DNA of 64,000 bases, taken from NCBI GenBank assembly GCA_029962745.1, contig CM057158.1:6311869-6375868 (forward strand). Direction: 5' to 3'. The notes under the pieces are model-generated. The model did not search any database. It saw nothing but the letters and a program-made list of their open reading frames with translations, and had not been told where the DNA came from. The stretch is from Echinometra lucunter. Lineage: Eukaryota; Echinodermata; Echinoidea; Camarodonta; Echinometridae. This document shows positions 55,403 through 64,000 of this stretch, one piece after another. A program made the translations under genes and the position numbers. The stretch's first letter is position 1, and each line of letters opens with the position of its first letter.

Positions 55403-55441
55403 AGGGCCGGTATTCAATAAAGTTTATTGAATACGAGCCCT
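55403..55441. mobile_element. 39-bp palindromic insertion inside the LINE relic
   Basis: AGGGCCGGTATTCAATAAA, one base, then TTTATTGAATACGAGCCCT: two 19-base arms with two mismatches. It interrupts the LINE coding sequence between the codons for S-P-G and H-D-D; removing about 38 bases restores the usual SPG-HDD fingers motif. It may be an extremely short MITE or the remnant of an excised or internally deleted element. Confidence 0.75.
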
Positions 55442-55594
55442 GGTCATGATGATATAACTGTTTCTGTCATTAAAAAAACAATCTATTTCATTCTCGCTCC
55501 ACTAGTACATATGTTCAATCTTTACCTCTCCACCGGTAAAATTCCGTATGAAACTGGCAAGAGTGACTCCGATCTATAATGGTCAAATGGTGAA

Positions 55595-55755
55595 ATGTTT
55601 GGTTATTTTACCTGACTGCTACGAAAGCACCGACGATTGTAAGTCCCAACCGAGGGACTTGGTAACGAGGATTAATACCTTACCAAAGGGCATCGAACCC
55701 GGGTACTCCCGGTTACGAGACCACTGCTCTACCACTGAGCCACAGCTCTCTCGAT
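55595..55755 (-). mobile_element. tRNA-derived SINE nested in the LINE relic
   Basis: On the minus strand, TGGCTCAGTGG (55732-55742) matches the Pol III A box and GGTTCGATGCC (55689-55699) the B box, with GTAGAGCAGTGGTCTCGTAA and CGGGAGTACCCG between them, a tRNA-like stem arrangement. A body of about 85 bp follows. It splits the LINE frame between TPIYNG and NYRPVSI, so it inserted after the LINE. No intact tRNA is encoded: the acceptor stem does not close. Confidence 0.8.
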
Positions 55756-56738
55756 CAATTTTGTAATTATAGACCGGTGTCCATCTTGCTTTTTTCCCTC
55801 TAAAATACTACATGCAGAAAAATTGTTTTACTCTCGATTGTTGGCTTATATTGAGAAACAAGTGATATCGTCAAAGTTTCAATACTGTTTCACATCTGGT
55901 CATTCAACTGAATTTATATTGGTATTGACATACTTTTTTTTATTTACTTCTCTTAATGAAAGTAAACATTCAATCTATCTTTCGCATTAAGTCTTATCCA
56001 AAATGGAATATTATGGTGTAAGGGGTTTCTCGCTACAGTGGATAGGGGATTATTCAAAGGAAAGAAAACAATGTTATTTATGATGATGTAACTTAACGCA
56101 GAAGAATGCAATACGGTAATCAATTTCCTTTGCTTACATTAACTGCACCATGTAATCTTGGATAAGGGCTGTAAGTTAAACTCACCTGATACAGAGTACA
56201 GTTACAATTTCCAGTTTTATGTCATTTTTTACTTGATGAATCGCAAGCAGAATCCCCATAGCTCTAATCAATAATTGGTATTCACCGTCAAACATGTTAT
56301 TTTTTCTTCTTCTTCTCTGCTTTGCTTTGCTTTTGTTGTACATGTATTCAGCTGTTGTTTATATGTGTTTATGAATGTTATCTTTGTATAGTTTTATCTT
56401 TGTATATTGTACCTTTTTAAAGAAGAGGTGAATAAAGATAAAATGAAATGAAATAACACCTAGCTAAATCGTTTACATTTGTTGCAAAAATGTGTAATAC
56501 ATAGTTGCTAAGTCTTATTATTTGGCCTATGTTAATAATCTGTTTAAACAATTTAAGGTTTGACTGTATATGAATTGAGTAATGTACAGGTCTGGAAAAG
56601 GACTATATACCTAACACCCGAAACTCCAAGAAACTGCAGTTTATTACAGGACTGCTACTGCATGGTCAAAAACTGTTAAGTATCAGGGTTTGGTCTGCTT
56701 TAGATGATAGTGTCAAACAATTCCGTTTCAAATTGCAG

Positions 56739-57733
56739 TGGATCCAGGGTCTTTTCATTGTTGCACAGGTCTTCATCATTTTTCTCACCTTCTAAATGGG
56801 ATGGAAGTTTTGGGATGGGGTCTACCACCCTAAAACTGCTATATGGATGTCCTGGTTTCACTTGTTGTTAAATCTACACAATTATATGTTTCGTACTTGG
56901 GTGGGATGATACAGCCTATTCTTGGCTGTTGCCCATGGAGACCGGCCTTACTTAAGGTCTCTTTGAGGGTTTTAACTGATATTTTGTTTCTATTCTTGAA
57001 AGATATGATAGGAATGGCTATTGATTCAATTTTTCAGTGTTAGCAACCTTTTTCACAATTTTTTCATGCAAGGCAAGAAAGTATGATTGCATTCTGGAAA
57101 CACACTTAGGATTCTTTGCCCTGCATATGGTAATGCACTGTATGCTGGAAATATGGCATTACAGTAACTGGTTTCATACACTGTAGAAACAACTATTTTG
57201 CCCTTTCCTCCTCTTTTACCACATTAGGAATACCTAGAAATGTTCATCACATCTAATCTGAGGGATAGAAGGATCCAGAAAGCTGTTCAGGGAATTATAA
57301 GCTCCAGCAATGAAAATGCAACAGATCCCCAAAGTTTACAAGAAGTTTCACATAGTGAAGAACTGTTTCATAGATATGATAAATGACTTAAACTAGAAAT
57401 AAATCATTTAGCCTAGATCTCAAAGATCATAATAAAGACTTAAATCAATCAAATATCAACAGAGGGGATTCTACAATCAATCAGATCAATAATGAACCCA
57501 AAATATGATGGGAATCCCTTAGAAAGAAACATTGAAATAGGCAAATCTTCATGAAAAACAGCCGAGAAAATGGCTTTTCCTCCTTTAAAGTACAAATTAT
57601 TTAACAAAAAATGCTTCTTGGACATCAATATTGTAGTTCTAGGGTAGGAGACCTCATCCCCACACTTTCATCTTACCAAGAATGTGAGGAAAGTGATGAA
57701 GAACTGTGCAACAATGAAAAGACCCTGGATCCA
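56739..57733. mobile_element. Inverted-repeat element with ~100-bp arms
   Basis: Left arm TGGATCCAGGGTCTTTTCAT then TGTTGCACAG and TCTTCATCA; the right arm is the inverse, GATGAAGAACTGTGCAAC and AATGAAAAGACCCTGGATCC. Pairing continues to the ACCCTA-AAC / GTTCTAGGGT boundary near 56840 and 57636. The ~0.8-kb interior has no recognised transposase. No target-site duplication identified. Confidence 0.7.
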
Positions 57734-58180
57734 CAAGTGACAGTTGCCATGGCAACGGAGAAGCGATGAAGGTCACAGAGAAGACTTTCTAACAGCTAGT
57801 GACAATTTGAAATATGGTTTGGAAGCACAAAATCAAAATTAATACTTTGTTTTGAATATATTTGTCTGAGGTATGAATAATTTTGCAAAGGCCAAAAAGT
57901 GATTATTAGTACATATCTATTGTTATGCAAGTGAGGTAATTCATGAATCATCGTCAATTGACAGGAGAATATTGATGTTATTATACTAGGGACCAAGTTT
58001 TGCAATACTACTATTCATCTGTGAGAAAAGAGCAAAATACTAAAAAATCACAGGGGTATGAATAATTCTGCTGTTAACTTTATATAATTTTTCTTTATCA
58101 GGTCAAATCGAGTGAATTATAAAATCGGATATCTAAAGGGAGAGTCCACCCTGAGGGTGGGTTTGTTGGTCAGGGTCAGT
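57734..58180. other. Intergenic, no feature recognised
   Basis: AT-rich sequence; the first 50 bp (GTTGCCATGGCAAC) include a 14-bp palindrome. No gene or transposon end could be supported. Confidence 0.35.
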
Positions 58181-58189
58181 GGCGTATCA

Positions 58190-58640
58190 AGGCATTATGG
58201 CGCCCGGGGTAAACAGTGAAGTTGCACCCCCCCCCCCCAACTCCCGAGTGCCTAAACGTATCTGCATATATGGTACAAGCGAGGGAGCGAAGCAACCAAG
58301 CGGCCACTTAAAAAAAAAATGATCCGTATAAACGCAGTTTCTTGCGCAAGTTACCCAGGAAATTTGGCAATTGATCAAAAACTGAACGGTAGAAAAGATC
58401 AAAATAAAATACTCATGAACAGTTTTCTATTTTCTCAGTTCTAAAACTGGTGGTGAGATGAACTAAAACCCTTGACAAATAGTCGAGGCTTGATTTTAAT
58501 AGCAAGGCGACAAACAATATTTCTTTTAACTGCTTAACTTGTTCCGTGACGTGGCATGCGGTCCCACCTCCTTTGGGATTTGTGAAGGCATGTTTGCAGT
58601 CGTCAAAATAGGGGAAGGGGCAGGGGGAAACCGCCCCTAT
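58190..58640. repeat. G/C-run element remnants (TCAGTGGCGTATCAAGG)
   Basis: TCAGTGGCGTATCAAGG resembles the hAT-like end at 40653 (CAGTGGCGTAGC). It is followed by a C run, GAGGGAGCGAAGCAACC (a variant of the purine motif) and AAAAAAATGATCCG. The other end was not found. Confidence 0.45.
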
Positions 58641-58790
58641 GATTTTTCAAGTGATCCCCCCCAAAAAAGCAAAAAGAGGGGGGAAAAGAAGAAAAAGGAG
58701 GATGGAGAAGAAAGAAAAGTAAGTGAATGGGGTTGGGTCATGCAACTATCAAAATACCCTAGAATGAGTTCTGCAAATTTTATGTACTTT
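58575..58790. repeat. Dispersed repeat, copy matching 44205-44480
   Basis: GGGGCAGGGGGAAACCGCCC, CCTATGATTTTTCAAGTGAT and GGGTCATGCAACTATC correspond to the copy near 44.3 kb, in the same order and orientation. Confidence 0.55.
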
Positions 58791-59651
58791 GAAATTGGAC
58801 CTTTACCATATAATTCGTCTGATAAATGCCATCGAAGCAGCAACTCGCATAACTTCACTTTCATACACATAAGCTCATTTATACACAACTACGGCGACGA
58901 CTCGAGGAGTATTAATATCCCAAATACTGACACTGACTACGTACAACAATAGAACTAGCCGAGGAATAAAAGGTCGATAAATAGACCTAGTCGATGGTGG
59001 TGACGTAATGTGGACACTGGGGAGGGTCTAAATTAAAAGGCACCAAGGGTAGTGCCCGAAACGTCTTGTCTTGTCTTTCCGTTAATGTCCACAGTCAATG
59101 AGTTGATTATGGCAAAATCTGTGGACATGCAAAACCATTTGAAAAACATCATAGACGGTAGCCCACACGACATCATTTGACAAATGAAAGAGAGTCTTGA
59201 GCACAACCTCAAACCTCACAGATAATATTGCAAAAATGAAAAGGAAAGTATATCATTAAACAATGAAAAGGGGGTGTATATGACCCGAAAAAAATGCGGT
59301 AAGAACTACACAGAGTGTAACTTAGCTTGTTTATATTATTTGAACGTTCAAAGTGTGAAGGTGTCTGCCTATAAATGAAATTGAAATTGGTATTAGGGAC
59401 GAAATTGAACGTTTATTCAGCTGGCGCGAAATTAAATGACAACTTTGCGTCGTATGTTGAATGAATTTCTCTCTAAATTGAATTAAATAGAATTTAATAT
59501 ATATGATATAAAACGAAACTGAATGTTCAGTGAATGAAAATGAACCATGATAGCAGAGAGTTGACGAAAGTCGATCGAACATGAACGATCATTCACGAAT
59601 TTGAATGCAACTCTGATGAAATTGGGCGAGAAAACCTATATTTGGTAAATT

Positions 59652-59880
59652 TAGGGGCGGTGCCAGGATATTTTGATAGGGGGCAAGATGACCCATAGGT
59701 GAATTTATTGACGTTTTAAATGACCAAATAGGGTTATTAACATGATTAAGCCCCAGGCCTATCTTTTCCCTCTTCTCTCTTTTCCTCCTCTTTTTTTTTT
59801 TTCTTCTTTTCTATTCTTTTTTTTTTTAATCGCTTGAAATATCATAGGGGGCATTCGCCCCACGCCCCTGGATAAATCAT
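59652..59880. repeat. G/C-run element with inverted ends
   Basis: The left end GGGGCGGTGCCAGGATATTT is partly inverse to the right end CGCCCCACGCCCCTGGAT. Between them is a C/T tract (CTTTTCCTCCTCTTTTT). The left end matches the inverse copy at 45855-45900. Confidence 0.5.
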
Positions 59881-60483
59881 TCGCGGTTTTCCCATGAACA
59901 GTTTCAGTAATTAACTCTCCTCTTTCCGATTGAATGCTATCTTGATATCGTAGTGAATTATTGCGAATAATCACGATTGACAGTTTCGTAAACATTTTAC
60001 CATACCACGCTAATTATGACCACTATTTATGTCATTTTGAAAAAAAAAAAGTCGCTCGGGGGGTTTTAGAAGTTTTTTTCGAAGCCTCCGCCAAACCTGT
60101 GAAAAGGTGTAGATATTCACTCCTTAATGATAATAATAACAACAACAAAAACAAGTAACTGGCACGAATAATCATATAAAAATAAAGCTTGAAGAGCGCC
60201 ATCATATCAAAGACCAACCAACCAACAAATATTTGGTTGGTAAGATCACCCCATGATAGGGGTGTTAAATCGCTGGAATAATTTTGCATCGCTAATATCA
60301 TGTGTCGTCTAAAAGTGGACAATAGGGGGAATTGGAAAATATTTCAGTATGATAATACTTTTTCAGTTTATCTCCTAATTTAAATTTCAAGTCTTAGACT
60401 TGAAAAATGAAGTGATTGGGTCTTCTGAGTGACCACCACGTAACCATTATCAAATTGCCATGAAGTCCGAGTTTTAGACGACT

Positions 60484-60720
60484 TCCTGTTGAGCCGCAGA
60501 TAGTGCACTTATTGTTATTATTGTTATTTTTATTATTGTTATTATTGTTATTATTTTATTATCATAACCATCACCAATATCATCTCTGATATTGTTATTA
60601 TCATCATTATCATTATCCTTATTATTACTGGTATTTATTATCACCATTTTCAATGTCATTATCGTTATCATTATCATTATTGCTAATACCATTATTTACC
60701 GTGATCTTTATCATTGTCAC
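60484..60720. repeat. ATT/ATC microsatellite
   Basis: About 240 bp of interrupted TTATTA, TTATCA and similar units. Frames across it are low complexity (Ile/Asn/Asp-rich) and not genes. Confidence 0.9.
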
Positions 60721-61189
60721 ACAAGTATTATTTTACTTATTGCTATTCAGATATTGAGTTATAAGTGAATTATCACAAGTTGTTATAATCTTGCCAGGAA
60801 GGTTCGTCCTTTGCGCAATAAATCGATATTTAATTGCTCAATAAATTGCAAAGGACGAGACTATAGGGCCACTATAAGCCTAGGTCACAAATCCCATGGG
60901 CCCCGTACGATTTTCCCCACCCGGCGGCTTGCGGTGGATTTTAATTACAACTTTATTTGCAATGAAATAAATTTTGTTTACAAAATACACTATCGGAACA
61001 CTATAGACCTATATGATATCTCAATTATGTATCTGGTCACCTCGCTGCCAGTGACTCTGTTACTTTTTTAATGTGAAAATTAGTAACCCCTTCAGTAAAT
61101 TACATTGTGAGCATAATTATATGAAACACCAGTAAGGATTCATTCGGTCACCTCTCTTGCTCGATTCCTTTGCTTTCAAAAAGAATTAC

Positions 61190-61400
61190 TATTGCTTAAT
61201 GAGTGAGCGTGGCGAGCAAGGAAAATATAATGTTTTTGCATTGTGTTATTCCGTCATCGAAATACACTATAGGCCTGTAAGATATCAAAATAATTCATTC
61301 GATCACTTGTGTCCTGAATATGACTCCATTTAGGTACATGTACCTCGCTCACCGACCAAAACCGTTCTGTTTTTATGAGCGAGCAAAATAAGTGACCCCC
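61190..61400. repeat. Module related to 21870-22440
   Basis: GTGAGCGTGGCGAGCAAGG, TGTTATTCCGTCATCGAAAT, ATAGGCCTGTAAGATATC and ATTCGATCAC occur in the same order as in the modules near 22.0-22.4 kb. It is followed by TGAGCGAGCAAAATAAGTGA and a C run. Confidence 0.6.
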
Positions 61401-61431
61401 CCCCCCCCCCACACACACACACACACACACA
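61396..61431. repeat. (C)n(AC)n microsatellite
   Basis: A C run of about 14 bases followed by about ten AC units. Confidence 0.9.
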
Positions 61432-61497
61432 ACAAAATATATGTATGGATTCGTCAGATGTGTTTTTTTTTTCTTTTTCTTAATCTTTCTTTTCTTT

Positions 61498-61519
61498 TTG
61501 TTGTTGTTGTTGTTGTTGT
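61498..61519. repeat. (TTG)n microsatellite
   Basis: About seven TTG units following a T/C-rich tract. Confidence 0.85.
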
Positions 61520-62364
61520 AAATTTGCGAACCACCTCGCTGCCAAAATATTATGACACTTTCCCAGCTCGCTTCTGAAATAAGCTGATTGCCGTGCCCGA
61601 AATTATATTGTTTCTAGCTTGCATTGGCGAGTATAGCTAGCGAACGAAAAAATCGATTTTTTTTTATTTATCTAGGCCATTGTCTACTGAAAGTGTAATT
61701 TTTTAAAGTTAAACTTGCCGCTCGATTTCTTGTAGTGAAATCCAGATGTGGTTAAAATACTAACATTCTATATGAGTGGAAGAATATCACATTGAGACAC
61801 AAGATACAAACTGATTCCTTTCATAAGAATAGTAATTACCAGCGGCATTGGTTAAGTTGATTAAATGCTAGCGACCGAAGCAATCGAGCGCTTCCCGATT
61901 TTCCATACCCTTTTCCTTGTTTTACCCCTTTCTTTTCACTTTCCTTCTCTTTTCTTTTCTTTCTTTTTTTCTTGCCAGCCGATGGGGGGGGGGGGGGGGG
62001 TACGTGCCCCGTGCCCCACGTAGTTTCGCCACTGACTTCAGGGCTCCGTCCGATAACAGGCGCCCAGCCGGGCATCGTGCGGTGCACTGTTTGCGTGTAA
62101 TAATAATTCATTTTGTGCAAGAAAAGAGAAGCTGCATGCATTTTGTCAAGGTGCAACAGTGATATTTCCTTCTTCTTTTCTTTACTTTTAATAGTCTTTC
62201 CTCTCCCTGACCATATTCCTGCTTTCTTTCTCACGTACCGCTACACAGGCTATCCAAACCTTGTCGTGTAGGGGATGGGGGGTGGGGTGGGAGCAATAAC
62301 ATATGAGGAAAATTTGAGGATATATACAACATTTTCAATGGGGGAGGGGGGGGGGAGCTCAGGT

Positions 62365-62461
62365 CAGGCCCCTGGGAACGATTTTTTTTTTCACAGGGGT
62401 GCTGAGCCCCTGAGCCACCTGTTCGGTTTCCGCACCGTAAGCAGCATTTTAGTATTCGGGG
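62365..62461. repeat. Dispersed repeat, copy matching 21631-21732
   Basis: CCTGGGAACGATTTTT, CACAGGGGTGCTGAGCCCC, TGAGCCACCTG and GTATTCGGGG correspond in order to the copy near 21.7 kb. Confidence 0.7.
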
Positions 62462-62596
62462 TAAGGGGGGAATGTGCTATACAAGATGCACACCAACAAT
62501 ATTTCTGGCCTTTTAAAAAAAAAAATCCTATTTCCAGTTGACTTGTGCGGTAGGCCTGCTACTGAGCACTAAAAGCCGGCTGTCCCGGATGTCCTG

Positions 62597-62822
62597 GTGC
62601 CCTTGGGAACCATAAGGGAGCCGGCCGGGCACCTTACGAAATTAGCCAAAATGTCTGTCTTTACTCGCCGTATGGGTGCTGGAGTGGATGCGTGGAAGCC
62701 CCTTAAAGGGGCTTTCACATAATATCCACTCCGGGGCTCGTACGAGGAGTGAAAATAGACATTTTGGCCAATTTCATTCGGTGCCCGACCGGGGCCCCTA
62801 CGACTCCCACGGGTACCGGGAA
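62597..62822. repeat. GC-rich foldback (arms ~110 bp, centre near 62706)
   Basis: The centre AAGCCCCTTAAAGGGGCTT is a near-perfect palindrome. Moving outward, GGAGTGGAT pairs with ATCCACTCC, ACTCGCCGTA with TACGAGGAGT (imperfect), GCCAAAATGTCT with AGACATTTTGGC, and CCGGGCACC with GGTGCCCGACC. The pairing continues imperfectly to the outer ends, giving a 226-bp extrudable inverted repeat that is much more GC-rich than its surroundings. Confidence 0.8.
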
Positions 62823-63120
62823 ATTTTCACTAGCCGTACGGGCGCCGCGGTGCTGAACTCGCTGCTCCCAATTCGTCCGGCGTTTTTAATCTCACCGTTA
62901 AGCTGTAGAAAGCCCGAAGAAGGCCCGCGGTGGCACCTTAGGGGTCCCGTGCGGGATCCGGCCGGTGGCCGGGAGGTCTCCGCACGAGTTTTCCTGCCAT
63001 TTCTCGGGAAAAAATGTTGACGGGCGCCTTGTGGTGCTCAAGGCTGCCGCAGGGCTATCCTGCGGTTCCCTCACGGGTCCCGGGCGATATGTCCAACTCC
63101 GGGCGCCTGCCGTACGGGAA
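62823..63120. other. GC- and CpG-rich stretch beside the foldback
   Basis: Continues the GC-rich composition with fragments reminiscent of the foldback (CCGTACGGGCGCC and GCCGTACGGGAAC, GGGTCCCGTGCGGGATCCGG). The open frames crossing it (80-114 codons) have no recognised domain. Probably part of the same repeat family rather than a CpG-island promoter. Confidence 0.45.
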
Positions 63121-63664
63121 CAGAAAAAGAAGGGAATCGGTCAATGTGGCACCTTCCCAACTCATGTACCATGCAGCTACTATTGTCTGTACTTGGACAA
63201 TAAATAAAAAGCTTCTTATGGGGAATATGTATGCATAAAGTTCTTTATGTTGAGATATCCACCGAACCGACATGCTCTGACAGTGCGACGCACGGCACCC
63301 GGCAGGGCGAATTTGTGGATTTGTGACTTTTAGCATAACTGAGCTTGTCCTGAAGTTTGCGCGGTTTTGTGTTCCGTTCTTGCAAGTAGCCCAACAACAG
63401 ATTACTTTTTTAGTGTTATTGTACTTGTTATTCAAAGATTTTACTTTCTCTTTTAAGTTCTAAGCTGAATGTTTGCTTTAATTAGCCTCTCTAATTTCAA
63501 TAGACTCTGTGCCCCTATTCACCATACAATAAGCATGTTCTTCTTTTCATGTCCATATGCCCCAGTTCTATCCACTCACTTGTTAACTCCAACACCCACT
63601 TCTGTTTTCCCTCCTCTTCTGTCACATGATCGCTCTTCCCTCCATAATAGTCACATGACACACT

Positions 63665-63668
<4 letters not shown>

Positions 63669-63702
<34 letters not shown>
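63669..63702. repeat. (CT)n microsatellite
   Basis: About 17 CT units, about 280 bp upstream of a possible start codon at the window edge. Confidence 0.9.
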
Positions 63703-63706
<4 letters not shown>

Positions 63707-63980
63707 GATTGGTCTTTTTTCTTTGAATATTCATTAGGTAATCACACGTACGGCAGCCTTACTTTTTGAATATTGATCAGATGACTGTTGTAATGTTTAT
63801 CATGTTTATGTGCACGTGAATATTCATGTTACTTCTATTCTTATACTTATACGCTCAGTTCATGCATATGCACGTTAGCAAAAACCAGAAAATAAAACGC
63901 AAAGCTCCTGTCAGCAGAGGGGCAGTCTAGCCATATCGATCCTGCCTTGCTTCTTCATTTTCTATTGTGGAAAAGAAACC

Positions 63981-64000
63981 ATGGCGGCATGTCCAAATAC
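63981..64000 (+). CDS. Possible start of a gene truncated by the window edge
   Basis: ATG at 63981 in the context GAAACCATGG, close to the optimal eukaryotic initiation context, opens the frame M-A-A-C-P-N. Upstream are an inverted CCAAT (ATTGG near 63708) and several ATTCAT-rich stretches, but no clear TATA box. Six codons are too few to identify anything; it could also belong to a retroelement leader. Confidence 0.2.

Larger units (their letters stand above)
54757..56455 (+). pseudogene. LINE relic (linker, reverse transcriptase start, 3' tail) with nested insertions
   Basis: Plus-strand translation with frameshifts gives ESKPWIT-AILKSCKKK, SKCSFYKIIRKSNKSYYTSQ, VNNILKRETKRKNQSCFC, then 'KSPG'-'HDDITVSVIKKTIYFILAPL', FNLYLSTGKIPYE, LARVTPIYNG, and after an interruption NYRPVSI-like, FFSKILHAEKLFYSRLLAYI and FQYCFTSGHSTEFILVLTYF. 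These are consecutive linker and reverse-transcriptase block 0-2 landmarks of a LINE. The palm is largely deleted; YYGVRGFSLQWIGDYSKERK (block 5-like) follows. The end near 56.45 kb, GTGAATAAAGATAAAATGAA-ATGAAAT, looks like the LINE 3' terminus. A SINE and a 39-bp palindrome are inserted inside. Confidence 0.8.

Noticed and set aside
55686..55755. Stand-alone tRNA gene
   Set aside because: A and B boxes are present, but the acceptor stem does not close and a SINE body follows; it interrupts a LINE reading frame.
62676..63020. 114-codon frame in the GC-rich stretch
   Set aside because: It reads through one arm of the foldback and has no recognisable domain; GC-rich sequence has few stops by chance.

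Overview
The window looks like nuclear DNA from a marine deuterostome invertebrate, most likely an echinoderm and probably a sea urchin. The evidence is spliced genes with GT-AG introns, somatomedin-B/Methuselah-like receptor genes of a kind I associate with expanded echinoderm receptor families, many non-LTR retrotransposon relics and short foldback DNA transposons, and the recurring motif GCGAGCGAAGCGAGCGAG, which I recall (not searched) as common in such genomes. The species assignment is inference. Two 500-N assembly gaps (19186-19685 and 37686-38185) interrupt the sequence.

Layout. 1-10 kb is gene-poor and repetitive: foldback and piggyBac-like MITEs, a three-copy dispersed repeat and two LINE reverse-transcriptase relics on the minus strand. 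About 10.1-19.2 kb is a satellite array of about 35 copies of a ~260-bp unit with signs of higher-order structure; it runs into the first gap. A minus-strand LINE fragment follows at 19.7-20.7 kb. Receptor gene 1 occupies 23184-29343 (plus strand) and receptor gene 2 occupies 41636-54072 (plus strand). Between and after them lie LINE relics, a SINE nested in a LINE, hAT, Harbinger, TA-type and other foldback elements, microsatellites and a GC-rich inverted repeat near 62.7 kb.

Genes. Both receptors share the same architecture, exon order and intron phases (1,1,0,0,0): a cysteine-rich ectodomain that opens with a somatomedin-B-like module, then a seven-helix domain closest to the Methuselah-like (class B3) type, then a short basic tail ending in a class I PDZ ligand (S/T-x-V). 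No GPS proteolysis motif is visible. Gene 2 is complete: six exons join into one 909-codon frame (2727 nt including stop). Gene 1 lacks a recognisable signal-peptide exon and carries an in-frame TGA (26784-26786) at the start of its largest membrane exon, where gene 2 has TTA. Every other exon is open, so it is either a very young pseudogene or an assembly/base error. The membrane exons of the two copies are far more alike than the ectodomains, which suggests gene conversion or strong constraint on the signalling core together with divergence of the ligand-facing part.

No rRNA, stand-alone tRNA gene, CRISPR array or bacterial-type operon is present. All identity statements are by-eye comparisons; nothing was searched against a database.
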